Below, piece by piece: positions 8,069-17,056 of a stretch of 64,000 nt of DNA (position 1 is the stretch's first letter; every line of letters begins with the position of its first letter). The position numbers and the translations under genes were made by a program. Under the pieces are notes generated by a model, which did not search any database, was not told the DNA's origin, and saw only the letters and a list, made by a program, of their open reading frames with translations. The stretch comes from Actinomycetes bacterium (GTDB lineage Bacteria > Actinomycetota > Acidimicrobiia > Acidimicrobiales > JABEUL01): NCBI GenBank assembly GCA_021790815.1, contig JAJYFT010000003.1:1-64000 (forward strand). The letters are read 5' to 3'.

Positions 8069-9946
8069 ATGTCACTTATTAGGGTAGCTCTTTGCCAACT
8101 AGATTTCACCGTCGGCGATTTGGATGGTAATAAGAAACGAATTTTGATAGCCCTTGAACAAGCTGAATCAAGCGGGTGTGACGTTGCGGTTTTTAGCGAA
8201 TTAGCAATATCTGGCTACCCTCCTGAAGATCTCGTCTTAAAACCACAATTTGTTAAAGACAATTTGCAAGTTGTCGAAACCGTAGCTTCAAATTCTAAAA
8301 GGTGTGCAGCAATTTTTGGATTCGTAGATGAATCTAATGATCCAGAACTTTTTAGGAAAGATCAACTAACCTCAAACGGGAAATCAACACTGAATGAACA
8401 TAGTAACGATGAAGATGAATATATTGAACTTGAAAAAGACGAAGTAAAAAACAACAAATCCGACCAAGAAGATTTTGATCAGCACCTTCTACCGAGTTCT
8501 TTAAAAAGTTTGTTCAACGCTTCAGCTATCGTTGCTGATGGATCAATACTCGGTCGCTATCATAAACGAACACTCCCGAACTACTCCGTGTTCGATGAGG
8601 AACGGACATTTACACCAGGTTCAGGAGATATTCCAATTTTTACTATTGCCGGAATTAATACGGCAGTCGTGATTTGTGAAGATGCCTGGATTGAAAATGG
8701 GCCAATTGTACAAGCTGTTAATTTCGGAGCACAACTTATATTTGTCATTAATGCTTCACCATACTTAGCCTCAAGATTAGAAACTCGAAAATCGGTTTTA
8801 AGAGATAGAGCTCTCGAATCAAATGTCCCGATAGTTTACGTAAATCAAGTTGGTGGACAAGATGAGCTCGTTTTTGACGGGGGATCCATGATACTTGATT
8901 CCAAAGGAGATTTAATATCCCTACTTCCCCAATTCGAGGAAAACATACAGATTGTAGATCTAAATATAAGTACTGAGCAAACTCCATTACAATCGAAAGA
9001 AAGAAAGATATCAAAGAAAGTAGCGGTATCCCTTAGAGGTAGACCAAATTCAGACTTTTTTGGTGGAGTAGTTAGCCCCACTTTAGAAAAAGACGAAGAG
9101 ATCTACGAAGCTCTAATTACTGGAACGAGAGACTACGTGGAGAAAAATGGTTTTACCGGTGTAGTTATTGGACTATCAGGTGGAATTGATTCGTCTCTGG
9201 TTGCCACAATTGCTCGTGACGCTTTAGGCCCTGATCGAGTTTTAGGAATAGCAATGCCCTCAAAGTTTTCTTCAAAAAGCTCGATAACAGATGCAAAAGA
9301 GCTGTCAAAAAATTTAGGTATTGAGCTTCGGATTTCCCCAATAGAGGACGTACAGAAGAGTTTTGAAAAGTTATTTTTAAAACTTTTTGGATCAGACATT
9401 TCTGGGCTTGCCCATGAAAATCTTCAAAGTAGAATCCGAGGTGTCATCCTTATGGGAATATCTAATTCAATGTCAAAACTTGTCCTCACGACTGGTAACA
9501 AGAGTGAGTTAGCCGTTGGTTACTCCACACTATATGGGGACTCTGCTGGAGGATTTGCTGTAATTAAAGATGTCTTCAAAACAGATGTCTATAGGCTTTG
9601 TCAATTCAGAAATGAACGGGAGGTGTCGACTAACAAAGTAGCTCTCATCCCAAAGAACGTCCTAACAAAAGCTCCTTCCGCGGAACTACGCCCTGATCAA
9701 CGCGATGACCAATCACTTCCACCTTATGAGATTCTTGACCCTATATTAAAACAACTTATCGATTACGACAAGTCACCTAGTGATGCTACACTTAAACACT
9801 ACGATCAAAGCATTGTCAATTCAATTGCACGCCTTATTGATCAAGCTGAACATAAACGACGCCAAAATCCTCCAGGTGTACGTATATCTGCAAAGGCGTT
9901 CGGGAAAGACCGGAGGGTTCCAATAACAAATAAGTATCGGCCTTGA
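8069..9946 (+). CDS. nadE: Glutamine-dependent NAD+ synthetase
   Basis: Converts deamido-NAD to NAD using glutamine-derived ammonia. The N-terminal nitrilase-type glutaminase domain shows the Glu-Lys-Cys triad: E44 in FSELAISGYPPEDL, K166 in YHKRTLPNYSVFDE and C203 in VVICEDAW. The C-terminal ATP-pyrophosphatase domain begins near residue 340, with SGGIDSS at 370-376 and TGNKSELAVGYSTLYGDSAGGF. The start has AAAGGAAG upstream. Residues about 88-147 form an acidic, low-complexity insert between two glutaminase strands, absent from typical NadE. The catalytic residues around it are intact, so the enzyme is probably active. It stands alone between two unknown genes. Confidence 0.95.
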   Translation: MSLIRVALCQLDFTVGDLDGNKKRILIALEQAESSGCDVAVFSELAISGYPPEDLVLKPQFVKDNLQVVETVASNSKRCAAIFGFVDESNDPELFRKDQLTSNGKSTLNEHSNDEDEYIELEKDEVKNNKSDQEDFDQHLLPSSLKSLFNASAIVADGSILGRYHKRTLPNYSVFDEERTFTPGSGDIPIFTIAGINTAVVICEDAWIENGPIVQAVNFGAQLIFVINASPYLASRLETRKSVLRDRALESNVPIVYVNQVGGQDELVFDGGSMILDSKGDLISLLPQFEENIQIVDLNISTEQTPLQSKERKISKKVAVSLRGRPNSDFFGGVVSPTLEKDEEIYEALITGTRDYVEKNGFTGVVIGLSGGIDSSLVATIARDALGPDRVLGIAMPSKFSSKSSITDAKELSKNLGIELRISPIEDVQKSFEKLFLKLFGSDISGLAHENLQSRIRGVILMGISNSMSKLVLTTGNKSELAVGYSTLYGDSAGGFAVIKDVFKTDVYRLCQFRNEREVSTNKVALIPKNVLTKAPSAELRPDQRDDQSLPPYEILDPILKQLIDYDKSPSDATLKHYDQSIVNSIARLIDQAEHKRRQNPPGVRISAKAFGKDRRVPITNKYRP

Positions 9947-9982
9947 GTAGACATTAAAACAGTGAACTAGCAGGAATAAACT

Positions 9983-10555
9983 ATGCAGACTAACGAAGAA
10001 CCCCCACTGAGCAGTTACGCATCTATCACTCAGGTAGCCCAAATTTGTGCTGATACCGTTAAAACTGAAATTGCAATATATCGAATTTACAAGAGACTTG
10101 AAGAAATACTGAGTAAATCATTTTTCACAGAAGAAGAAAATGACATTGGGGACAAAACTATCGAGCTATTTAATCTAAGTCACATTTTTGCATTCAAACA
10201 CCTAATTAACGCAAAGCAGTTTTTTTCAATGATTCCACTAAGTATTCCTGATCTGAACAGATTGGACCTTGTTGCAACAAAAAACAGCTACATAACTAAT
10301 AATGTAAGCGAGCTTTTTTTAAATTTGAATGTAAACTCTCTGAAATCGAATGGCTTGCAGGTGCAAAACCTTGAATTATCAAAATTTACCAAAGAGATTG
10401 CCAACTTCCTCATTCAATTTAGTGATTTCATATCTAATTTAAACTTTAATTTTGGAACATACACCAATGTCATGAGAGTCCTGAGTGAATTAAAGGTTGA
10501 GTTGACATATGAGCTAACCTTTCTTGAAAACTTTTCAGACAGTCAGAATTCGTGA
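9983..10555 (+). CDS. Hypothetical helical protein
   Basis: A 190-residue protein I cannot assign. It is rich in Leu, Ile, Asn and Phe and is predicted by eye to be almost wholly alpha-helical. Hydrophobic residues are regularly spaced (for example IELFNLSHIFAFKHLINAKQ), suggesting a helical bundle rather than a membrane protein. No signal peptide, metal-binding or catalytic motif is visible. It begins 36 bp after nadE on the same strand. The long AT-rich gap after it separates it from the sigma-factor gene. Its low complexity and Asn-rich make-up fit a fast-evolving lineage-specific gene. Confidence 0.6.
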   Translation: MQTNEEPPLSSYASITQVAQICADTVKTEIAIYRIYKRLEEILSKSFFTEEENDIGDKTIELFNLSHIFAFKHLINAKQFFSMIPLSIPDLNRLDLVATKNSYITNNVSELFLNLNVNSLKSNGLQVQNLELSKFTKEIANFLIQFSDFISNLNFNFGTYTNVMRVLSELKVELTYELTFLENFSDSQNS

Positions 10556-10980
10556 TCACATACAAGGCGCCAGCACAACTTATATAGAGATAAATAATTC
10601 AAGCACACCTCCGCTAGTAGTTTTAACTAAACATATTTACGAGTTATTTAGGCCGCGTTTTGAGGTTAGTGAGTGTGTCAAAATATATTAATCATTAATG
10701 ATGTACGATAGTACTTTTAACAGCCATGAATTCCAGACTTTTTCTACAAAATTCCCAAAACCAGCTATTTGAGACAATAACCGTGCGTTCACAATAGGTA
10801 AACATAACTAAGATAACAGTTAATTTCCAAATTTTGATATTAATACTTGACAAAGGTAGTAAACTTTGCTTATAAGCAATTTTTGTCTTAAATACAAAGT
10901 TGTGGAACAATAAGTTAACAGCACGAAAACGTGCACTGAGACTACTGCGGGTTTTGACCGCAAATACCGGAGGATAATAG
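10556..10980 (+). promoter_or_regulatory. Sigma-factor gene promoter and structured 5' leader
   Basis: This 425-bp region contains no credible gene. A good promoter lies at TTGACA (10847-10852), an 18-bp spacer, then TATAAG (10871-10876). The inferred leader of about 100 nt holds GCAC-GAAAAC-GTGC (10921-10934) and TGCGG-GTTTTGA-CCGCA (10946-10962), then GGAGG (10969-10973) seven bases before the GTG start. A 12-bp palindrome, ATCATTAATGAT (10691-10702), lies farther upstream. The second hairpin ends only six bases before the ribosome-binding site, so it could modulate translation; that is inference. Confidence 0.6.
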
Positions 10981-11919
10981 GTGGCTAAAGATCGTGTCGA
11001 AAGAGACGACGAGGATTTAGTAAGACTTTACTTAACAGATATTGGACAGTATCCACTACTGAGTAAGGATGATGAGGTCAGGCTAGCCCAGGATATCGAA
11101 ACCGGCTTTAACGCTGAAAAAGAACTTAGTCAAAAGGGCAAAGAACTTACTCCAGCAAAAAAAAGAGAACTTAAAAGAGCTCTACGTCATGGCGAGGATG
11201 CTCAGCAAGCTTTCGTTCAGTCAAACTTGAGACTTGTTGTTTCAATTGCTAAAAAATATCAAGCTTCAGGGCTACCTCTTTTAGACTTAATCCAAGAGGG
11301 AAACTTAGGATTGATGCACGCAGTTGAGAAATTTGACTGGCGAAAAGGATTCAAGTTTTCTACTTATGCAACTTGGTGGATTCGTCAAGCAATTACTCGT
11401 GGAATTGCCAATACTGGTAGAACGATTAGGCTTCCCGTACATGCAGGTGACACACTAACGAGAGTCCAGAAAGCTCAAGCGCGCCTTGAGTTAAAACTTG
11501 GACGTCCTCCTTCACTAATTGAGTTGGGAAATGAAGTAGAACTTCCTGAAGATAAATTAATTGAAGCTCTACGGTTTAGGTCTGAACCACTCTCCCTTTC
11601 TGAACCCCTTAGAGAAGATGGAGATGCTGAGTTAGGTGACGTTGTCGAAGATAGAGCCGCTGAATCTCCATTTGAAGTTGCAGCAACTGCTTTATTGCCA
11701 AGTGAAATATCCAGACTATTAGCGCCACTTGACGAGAGAGAAAGAGATATTCTCCGCTTAAGATTTGGCCTTGACAGAGGAGAACCCAGAACTTTGGAAG
11801 AAGTCGGAGCAGAATTTAATTTAACTCGTGAAAGAATTCGCCAAATCGAAGCACGGGCGATGTCGAAATTACGTCACCCTTCGTCTGATACTGGAGCAAG
11901 AGACCTCTTAACGGTTTAA
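10981..11919 (+). CDS. RNA polymerase sigma-70 family factor (group 1/2, RpoD-like)
   Basis: A sigma factor of the primary-sigma type. Region 1.2 is [18 protein letters not shown]. Region 2 runs from [15 protein letters not shown] through [19 protein letters not shown] and [17 protein letters not shown], the -10-binding and melting helices. Region 3 follows, and region 4.2, [19 protein letters not shown], carries the -35-binding helix-turn-helix. The protein is 312 residues and lacks region 1.1, so it could be the main housekeeping factor of a reduced genome or an alternative HrdD/SigB-like group 2 factor; the window cannot settle this. The start is GTG with a strong GGAGG. msrA overlaps its stop codon (TAATG). 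Confidence 0.92.
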   Translation: MAKDRVERDDEDLVRLYLTDIGQYPLLSKDDEVRLAQDIETGFNAEKELSQKGKELTPAKKRELKRALRHGEDAQQAFVQSNLRLVVSIAKKYQASGLPLLDLIQEGNLGLMHAVEKFDWRKGFKFSTYATWWIRQAITRGIANTGRTIRLPVHAGDTLTRVQKAQARLELKLGRPPSLIELGNEVELPEDKLIEALRFRSEPLSLSEPLREDGDAELGDVVEDRAAESPFEVAATALLPSEISRLLAPLDERERDILRLRFGLDRGEPRTLEEVGAEFNLTRERIRQIEARAMSKLRHPSSDTGARDLLTV

Positions 11920-12527
11920 TGTTCAAAAACATAGACTCCCGCAGTGTAACTACCAAAAATGTAAAACACTACGTAAATGAACGCAACATTTATCCTCCAT
12001 ACCCAAAGAACACAAAAACTTTAGTTGTTGGAATGGGCTGTTTCTGGGGAGCCGAAAGAGTATTCTATGAATTTCAGGGGGTGTACGTCACTGCAGCAGG
12101 ATATGCAGGTGGAACTATCGAATATCCTTCCTATGAAGATGTATGTACAGGCAAAACCAACCATGCTGAAGTTGTTAAAGTTGTTTTTGAGTGCGATAAG
12201 GTGTCAATTCAAGATCTCTTAAGAGTTTTCTTTGAGTCCCATGACCCTACACAAAAAAACAGACAGGGTAACGACATAGGCACACAGTACAGAAGCCTAT
12301 TGATACTTAATACATTAGAAGAACTTCAGATTGCACGCTCAATCGGCTTAAAGTATCAAGCAGAACTCGACAAAAATAACCTTAAAAAGATCACAACTGA
12401 ATATCTGATCGACCTGCCTTTTTACTACGCTGAAGACTACCACCAACAATATTTAGCCAAAAACCCTTCCGGTTACTGTGGCCTAAAAGGAACTGGCGTA
12501 ACCTGCCCTACCAGCTATGACAATTGA
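11919..12527 (+). CDS. msrA: Peptide methionine sulfoxide reductase A
   Basis: Reduces the S-epimer of methionine sulfoxide in oxidised proteins. The active-site motif GMGCFWGAERVF is present near residues 39-50, with the catalytic cysteine at about 42. GYAGG, HAEVVKV and the Glu-Asp-Tyr-His segment AEDYHQQYLAKNP also match the family. A further cysteine pair, GYCGLKGTGVTCP, at the C-terminus is suited to act as resolving cysteines. The gene overlaps the sigma-factor stop codon by one base (TAATG), so the two are probably translationally coupled and perhaps both respond to stress. Confidence 0.95.
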   Translation: MFKNIDSRSVTTKNVKHYVNERNIYPPYPKNTKTLVVGMGCFWGAERVFYEFQGVYVTAAGYAGGTIEYPSYEDVCTGKTNHAEVVKVVFECDKVSIQDLLRVFFESHDPTQKNRQGNDIGTQYRSLLILNTLEELQIARSIGLKYQAELDKNNLKKITTEYLIDLPFYYAEDYHQQYLAKNPSGYCGLKGTGVTCPTSYDN

Positions 12528-12546
12528 TCTTACCTATATCGCCCAT

Positions 12547-12563
12547 ACTTTTTAATTAAAAGT
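12547..12563. terminator. Weak bidirectional terminator between convergent genes
   Basis: ACTTTT-TAATT-AAAAGT forms an AT-only stem between msrA (plus) and the SCP2-glyoxalase gene (minus), and it overlaps the latter's stop codon. The stem is weak, so the call is tentative. Confidence 0.3.
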
Positions 12564-13571
12564 TTCGTCGCGCTTTCTGAGTGGATGGTCGTCAGGAATT
12601 TCGACAATATATAGCCTTACGCCATCTGGATCACTCACCCACATCTCCATTAAACCCCAAGGTTCTTTGCGGGGACCTCTAGTAATAAGAACGTTTCTTT
12701 TCTTGAGTTCCGTTTCAACTTCATATATATCTCTGACCTGCAACCAGACAGACAGATTTGGTCCTGCCCCTGATCCAACTCCTGAAACCTCTAAGAATCC
12801 ACCACCAAGGTAAAATACGACACCTCTGTCTTTCCCTTGACCAAACTCTCTTGCAACTCCTAGCCCTAGGTCATCTCTATAAAATTTGATTGATCTTTCT
12901 AAATTTGTAGGTCTTAATAGAACTCTACTTGAAAGAACTTCCATGCTAAATCTCTCCTTACTCACGTTTGTTGCGTTTTCTTCAGTAGCCTGATCTACTT
13001 TAACCGCATTAATGACCCTCTCATCTAATTCTTGATGATCTAAAGGCCTTAGATTATCTTTATAATTAGCTTCAGCTAAATGGAGTTCATTTTTATTTTC
13101 TTCTTTATTTTCTTCATTTTTTTGCAAAGGTTTATCTTGAATGTCTTCATTTTCCTTTGTGTCTGCTACCTCTCGAAGATTTGAGGACTCACCAATAGTT
13201 TCACCTTGAGATATGGATTCATTCTTAAGCACCTCGAGCATTACCTTTTCAAATATGCTTGCCGACTTAACTAATTGATCAATATTTCCTAATATCTTCA
13301 CTTTGCCAGCCGTTATTGCTTCACTTGGGCCAGACTCTCCCCTACTTATTTGACGTGCGGTATCTAAATCTAAAGCAAATATAGGGACAAAATTAATTGA
13401 ACCACCTTTAACAATTTGGATCTGGTTATTATTTACCACGACGCGATACTTGAATATGCTTTCACTGCCGTCTTTAATCTGAAATTCAGCTTCAAGATTA
13501 TGATCTACTCTAATATTTTTTAGGCGAGAATTAGCTAACTCAAACCATTCATCATCGAAAATGTTTACCAC
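12552..13571 (-). CDS. SCP2 sterol-carrier domain fused to glyoxalase/VOC domain
   Basis: A two-domain protein. Residues 1-115 have the SCP2 lipid-transfer pattern, including DTARQISRGESGPSEAITAGK followed by VKILG. Residues 120-205 are a highly charged, Glu/Lys/Asn-rich linker. Residues about 210-335 are a vicinal-oxygen-chelate (glyoxalase-like) domain, starting VLLRPTNLERSIKFYRDDLG and ending MWVSDPDGVRLYIVEIPDD, with a candidate metal-binding Glu near VYIVE. The VOC half on its own resembles the stand-alone VOC proteins common in actinobacteria. The fusion suggests that a lipid-like or hydrophobic substrate is handed to the VOC domain, but no reaction can be named. It lies 27 bp downstream of sdhB on the same strand and may share its transcript. 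Confidence 0.8.
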   Translation of the reverse strand: MVNIFDDEWFELANSRLKNIRVDHNLEAEFQIKDGSESIFKYRVVVNNNQIQIVKGGSINFVPIFALDLDTARQISRGESGPSEAITAGKVKILGNIDQLVKSASIFEKVMLEVLKNESISQGETIGESSNLREVADTKENEDIQDKPLQKNEENKEENKNELHLAEANYKDNLRPLDHQELDERVINAVKVDQATEENATNVSKERFSMEVLSSRVLLRPTNLERSIKFYRDDLGLGVAREFGQGKDRGVVFYLGGGFLEVSGVGSGAGPNLSVWLQVRDIYEVETELKKRNVLITRGPRKEPWGLMEMWVSDPDGVRLYIVEIPDDHPLRKRDETFN

Positions 13572-13598
13572 AAACTATAGGCTAGTAGAGATTTAAGA

Positions 13599-14369
13599 TT
13601 ATTTCGCATCTGTTTCAACTTTTTTGCTTTTCCTGAAAATCTTTTTACCGAGCCAAGCAATAGGGTCATAACGATCATCGACAACCCTTTCTTTAAGTGG
13701 GATAATTGCATTGTCAGTAATGTGAATATGTTCAGGGCACACTTCAGTACAACATTTAGTGATATTACAGTAACCTAACCCCATTTTTTCTACAAGAAGT
13801 TGCCTTCTGTCGTTTGTATCGAGAGGATTCATTTCTAGGTCGGCATATCGAACAAATAGCCTTGGTCCAGCGTAATGTTCTTTATTTTCCTCGTGATCAC
13901 GAATTACGTGACAAACATCTTGACAAAGAAAACACTCAATACACTTTCGAAATTCTTGGCCTCTTTCAACATCCTCTGTGTACATTCTGTAAGTTCCATC
14001 GGCTTCACGAGGCTTTGGTTTAAATCCCGGAACTTTCTTGAGCATTTCAAAGTTAAAAGATACGTCAGTTACGAGATCACGGATAATTGGAAACGTCTTG
14101 AGCGGAGTTATGACGATAGGTTCACCTTCTGGAAGCTGATTAACACGAGTCATGCACATAAGCCGAGGCCGTCCATTAATTTCAGCTGAACAACTTCCAC
14201 ACTTACCAGCTTTACAGTTCCATCGAACAGCAAGGTCAGGAGCCAAAGTAGCCTGAATACGATGAACAACGTCTAGTACTACCTCTCCTTCTTGAGCGGG
14301 AATCTTAAATTCAATGAACTCTCCACCGTTCTCGTCTCCCCTCCAAAGTCTTACAACTAAGTCAGCCAC
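13599..14369 (-). CDS. sdhB: Succinate dehydrogenase iron-sulfur subunit
   Basis: Carries electrons from FAD to the membrane subunit. The [2Fe-2S] ligands are C52, C57, C60 (CKAGKCGSC) and C72. The second cluster site, CIECFLCQDVC, ligates [4Fe-4S]. The third, GYCNITKCCTEVCPEH, provides [3Fe-4S] ligands with the Cys at the end of CCTEVCP. The protein is 256 residues. It starts at GTG, whose G overlaps the last base of the sdhA stop (TAGTG). The order sdhC-sdhA-sdhB on one strand, with a single membrane subunit, is that of the mycobacterial Sdh1 type. Confidence 0.96.
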   Translation of the reverse strand: MADLVVRLWRGDENGGEFIEFKIPAQEGEVVLDVVHRIQATLAPDLAVRWNCKAGKCGSCSAEINGRPRLMCMTRVNQLPEGEPIVITPLKTFPIIRDLVTDVSFNFEMLKKVPGFKPKPREADGTYRMYTEDVERGQEFRKCIECFLCQDVCHVIRDHEENKEHYAGPRLFVRYADLEMNPLDTNDRRQLLVEKMGLGYCNITKCCTEVCPEHIHITDNAIIPLKERVVDDRYDPIAWLGKKIFRKSKKVETDAK

Positions 14370-16207
14370 TACTTGACCTCCTTCGACTCAGTAATACCGG
14401 TTGGTTGGGCGGCTCCCTCAAACAGCGAAGCCAGTTCATCAGGCATAACTGGAAGTGGTTCAGGTGTAACTGTTATATCATTACCTTGTAACCGAACTAC
14501 ATGGTTAGTTTTTCCAAACTCTGGGTCTGCCTTTGGATAATCATCTCTCGTATGACCACCTCGACTTTCCTTTCGCATTAAGGCTGCTTTGGCACAAGCT
14601 TCAGAAACTGTAAGCATCGAGTTCAAGTCAAGTGCAGTATGCCAAGACGCATTGAATTTAACACCGCCTTTTGCTCCAACTCCTTTTACTCTCTCCTTAA
14701 ACTCTTCCAGCTTTTCAACAGCTTCTACAAGCTCGCTCTCTGTTCTAATAATTCCAACCAAGGCCTGCATTGTCTCTTGGAGATCATGCTGGATAGTGTA
14801 AGGGTTTTCACCTTCAGGATTATTGAGTGGTTTTAATGCTCTATTTAAAGCGTCTTCAACTAATGACTCACTTAACTTCGAGGAGCCTTTTTCTAATGCA
14901 CTCTGAGCTGCTGCTAGCCCTGCACGTCTTCCAAATACAACTAGATCTGAAAGTGAGTTTCCACCCAACCTGTTTGAACCGTGCATTCCTCCGGCGACCT
15001 CTCCAGCTGCATACAGCCCTTCCACAGTTGCTTTGGCTGTATCAGGATCCACTCTGACGCCACCCATCGCATAGTGACAAGTAGGACCAACTTCCATTGG
15101 TGTTACTGTTATGTCTACATCAGCTAGTTCTTTAAACTGATGGTACATTGACGGTAATCTGCGCCTGATGTACTCAGGCGAGCGTCTCGATGCAATGTCT
15201 AGAAAAACGCCTCCATGAGGAGACCCCCTTCCAGCTTTAACTTCAGCGTTTATAGACCTGGCAACTTCATCTCTAGGAAGTAGTTCGGGTGGGCGTCTGT
15301 TATTTGCTTTGTCTTCATACCACCTGTCGCCTTCAGCTTCGCTATCAGCGGTTTCAGCGGCAAACATCTGAGGGATATATTCAAACATAAACCTTTTCCC
15401 CTCAGAGTTTTTTAATATCCCTCCGTCACCTCTGACGCCTTCGGTGACAAGTAATCCCTTTACTGAAAGCGGCCACACCATTCCTGTGGGATGAAATTGG
15501 ACAAACTCCATATCAATTAGATCAGCTCCAGCCCAGAGTGCTAAAGCATGACCATCTCCCGTAGATTCCCATGAATTAGAAGTAAATTTCCAAGATTTTC
15601 CTATTCCACCTGCAGCGAGTATAAAAGATTTTGCCTTAAATAGAACGAAGGATCCATTATTCCTATAGAACCCAAGCGCTCCGGAGACTGCGCCATTTTC
15701 ATCGTGTAGAAGTTCAACAATTTTAACTTCCATAAATACTTCTGCACCAGTAGTTACAGCTTTCTGCTGCAACGTCCTGATTAATTCAAGCCCAGTTCTG
15801 TCACCAACGTGAGCAAGCCTTGCATACTTGTGCCCTCCAAAATCTCGTTGGAGAATCAATCCATCTTTAGTTCTATCAAATAATGCACCCCACTCTTCAA
15901 GTTCATTTACTCGATCTGGTGCTTCTTGAGCATGGAGCTGAGCCATGCGCCAGTTATTTAGCATTTTCCCGCCACGCATTGTATCTCTAAAATGCACTTG
16001 CCAACTGTCTTCTTTCCAGACGTTCCTAAGTGCTGCAGCGATTCCACCTTCAGCCATGACGGTATGGGCTTTACCAAGTAAGGACTTACAGACAATCGCA
16101 GTTTTTGCGCCAGAATCGATAGATTCGATCGCCGCTCTAAGCCCAGCGCCCCCAGCACCTATAATTACAACATCAAACTCATGCGTTTCAATTGAAGCAT
16201 TAACCAT
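14369..16207 (-). CDS. sdhA: Succinate dehydrogenase flavoprotein subunit
   Basis: Oxidises succinate to fumarate in the citric acid cycle and the respiratory chain. The dinucleotide-binding motif VVIIGAGGAGLRAAIES is at residues 13-29. H48 in GKAHTVMAEGG is the likely covalent FAD attachment site. Substrate-binding and catalytic motifs include LAALWAGADLIDMEFVQFHPTG (as ALALWAGADL...), HYAMGGVRVD and GSNRLGGNSLSD, followed by the C-terminal helical domain. The length of 612 residues is usual. It sits directly between the membrane subunit and sdhB. L-aspartate oxidase shares the fold but is ruled out by the neighbours. Confidence 0.97.
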   Translation of the reverse strand: MVNASIETHEFDVVIIGAGGAGLRAAIESIDSGAKTAIVCKSLLGKAHTVMAEGGIAAALRNVWKEDSWQVHFRDTMRGGKMLNNWRMAQLHAQEAPDRVNELEEWGALFDRTKDGLILQRDFGGHKYARLAHVGDRTGLELIRTLQQKAVTTGAEVFMEVKIVELLHDENGAVSGALGFYRNNGSFVLFKAKSFILAAGGIGKSWKFTSNSWESTGDGHALALWAGADLIDMEFVQFHPTGMVWPLSVKGLLVTEGVRGDGGILKNSEGKRFMFEYIPQMFAAETADSEAEGDRWYEDKANNRRPPELLPRDEVARSINAEVKAGRGSPHGGVFLDIASRRSPEYIRRRLPSMYHQFKELADVDITVTPMEVGPTCHYAMGGVRVDPDTAKATVEGLYAAGEVAGGMHGSNRLGGNSLSDLVVFGRRAGLAAAQSALEKGSSKLSESLVEDALNRALKPLNNPEGENPYTIQHDLQETMQALVGIIRTESELVEAVEKLEEFKERVKGVGAKGGVKFNASWHTALDLNSMLTVSEACAKAALMRKESRGGHTRDDYPKADPEFGKTNHVVRLQGNDITVTPEPLPVMPDELASLFEGAAQPTGITESKEVK

Positions 16208-17056
16208 TTAAAAGAACCTCGGATCATGAATTGTTCCAGATGCAACCAAGTATACGTAGAAATCAGTCACGCCAATCCATACCAGGCTTAACCAGGCAAA
16301 CAACATATGGTGTGGGTTTAGCACCGATACTTTCTTCCAAAACCAGTGCCTTATCTTTGCCTTTGAGAACTGGTCGACGTGGCCGCCACAAAGGTGCCTA
16401 CAAGCGTGACAGGATAGGGTATAAAGCCAAATTAAAGCTGCATTAACAATAAATACTAATGTTCCTAGCCCCATTCCAACTGAGTTTCCAAATCGAAAGG
16501 CTGCAACTGCATCCCACGTCAAAATTATGGCAAAAACTACGGCAAAATACCAAAAATAACGGTGGATATTGTTAAGAATTAGAGGGAGTTTCGTCTCACC
16601 AGAATAAGTTTTGTGCGGTTCGGCAACACCACAAGCTGGTGGTGAAAGCCAGTAAGACTTGTAATAGGCTTTTCTGTAATAGTAACAAGTTGCTCTAAAA
16701 CCAGCAGGGAAAATAAGTATAGGTAGAGCAGGAGAAAGTTTCCACCATGTCCCTAAAACTGATGCAGTTTTATACGTGCAATTTGATGCCAAACATGGCG
16801 AGTAGAACGGCGATAGGTAGTCTCTACCGTGTGCTCCATCGTAGTAATTTCCGTTCCTAAAAGCGGTCCATGTCGCGTAAATTACGAATAACGCTAACCC
16901 AATACCTGATGCAACCTGAGGAAGCCACCATATATCCTTTCTTAGGGTTTTTACGTCAGGCCCACCTCTTACGCCGCCCAACGAAACTTTTGTACCAACA
17001 TTTTCTGGATTAGATTTTGTAACTGTCACCAATTTAATACCGTAGCGCAAAATCAT
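16208..17056 (-). CDS. sdhC: Succinate dehydrogenase membrane subunit (mycobacterial Sdh1-like)
   Basis: A membrane anchor with about five hydrophobic segments (near 50-65, 108-123, 165-185, 195-215 and 248-272). It replaces the usual SdhC plus SdhD pair. It is unusually rich in Cys and His: C88, C93, C124, C142, H148, and the cluster C216-H217-C219-H221-C223-H226 (CHACRHLCGGH). In the mycobacterial Sdh1 complex, which has the same single large subunit, a membrane-embedded Rieske-type cluster has been reported. These residues could serve a similar cluster and haem; the ligands are inferred, not shown. The start is uncertain: an in-frame GTG codes for residue 12. It is the first gene of the sdh operon. 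Confidence 0.85.
   Translation of the reverse strand: MILRYGIKLVTVTKSNPENVGTKVSLGGVRGGPDVKTLRKDIWWLPQVASGIGLALFVIYATWTAFRNGNYYDGAHGRDYLSPFYSPCLASNCTYKTASVLGTWWKLSPALPILIFPAGFRATCYYYRKAYYKSYWLSPPACGVAEPHKTYSGETKLPLILNNIHRYFWYFAVVFAIILTWDAVAAFRFGNSVGMGLGTLVFIVNAALIWLYTLSCHACRHLCGGHVDQFSKAKIRHWFWKKVSVLNPHHMLFAWLSLVWIGVTDFYVYLVASGTIHDPRFF

Noticed and set aside
10695-10910. Minus-strand 71-residue ORF in the sigma-factor upstream gap
   Set aside because: Low-complexity product, no ribosome-binding site, and it overlaps the sigma-factor promoter.
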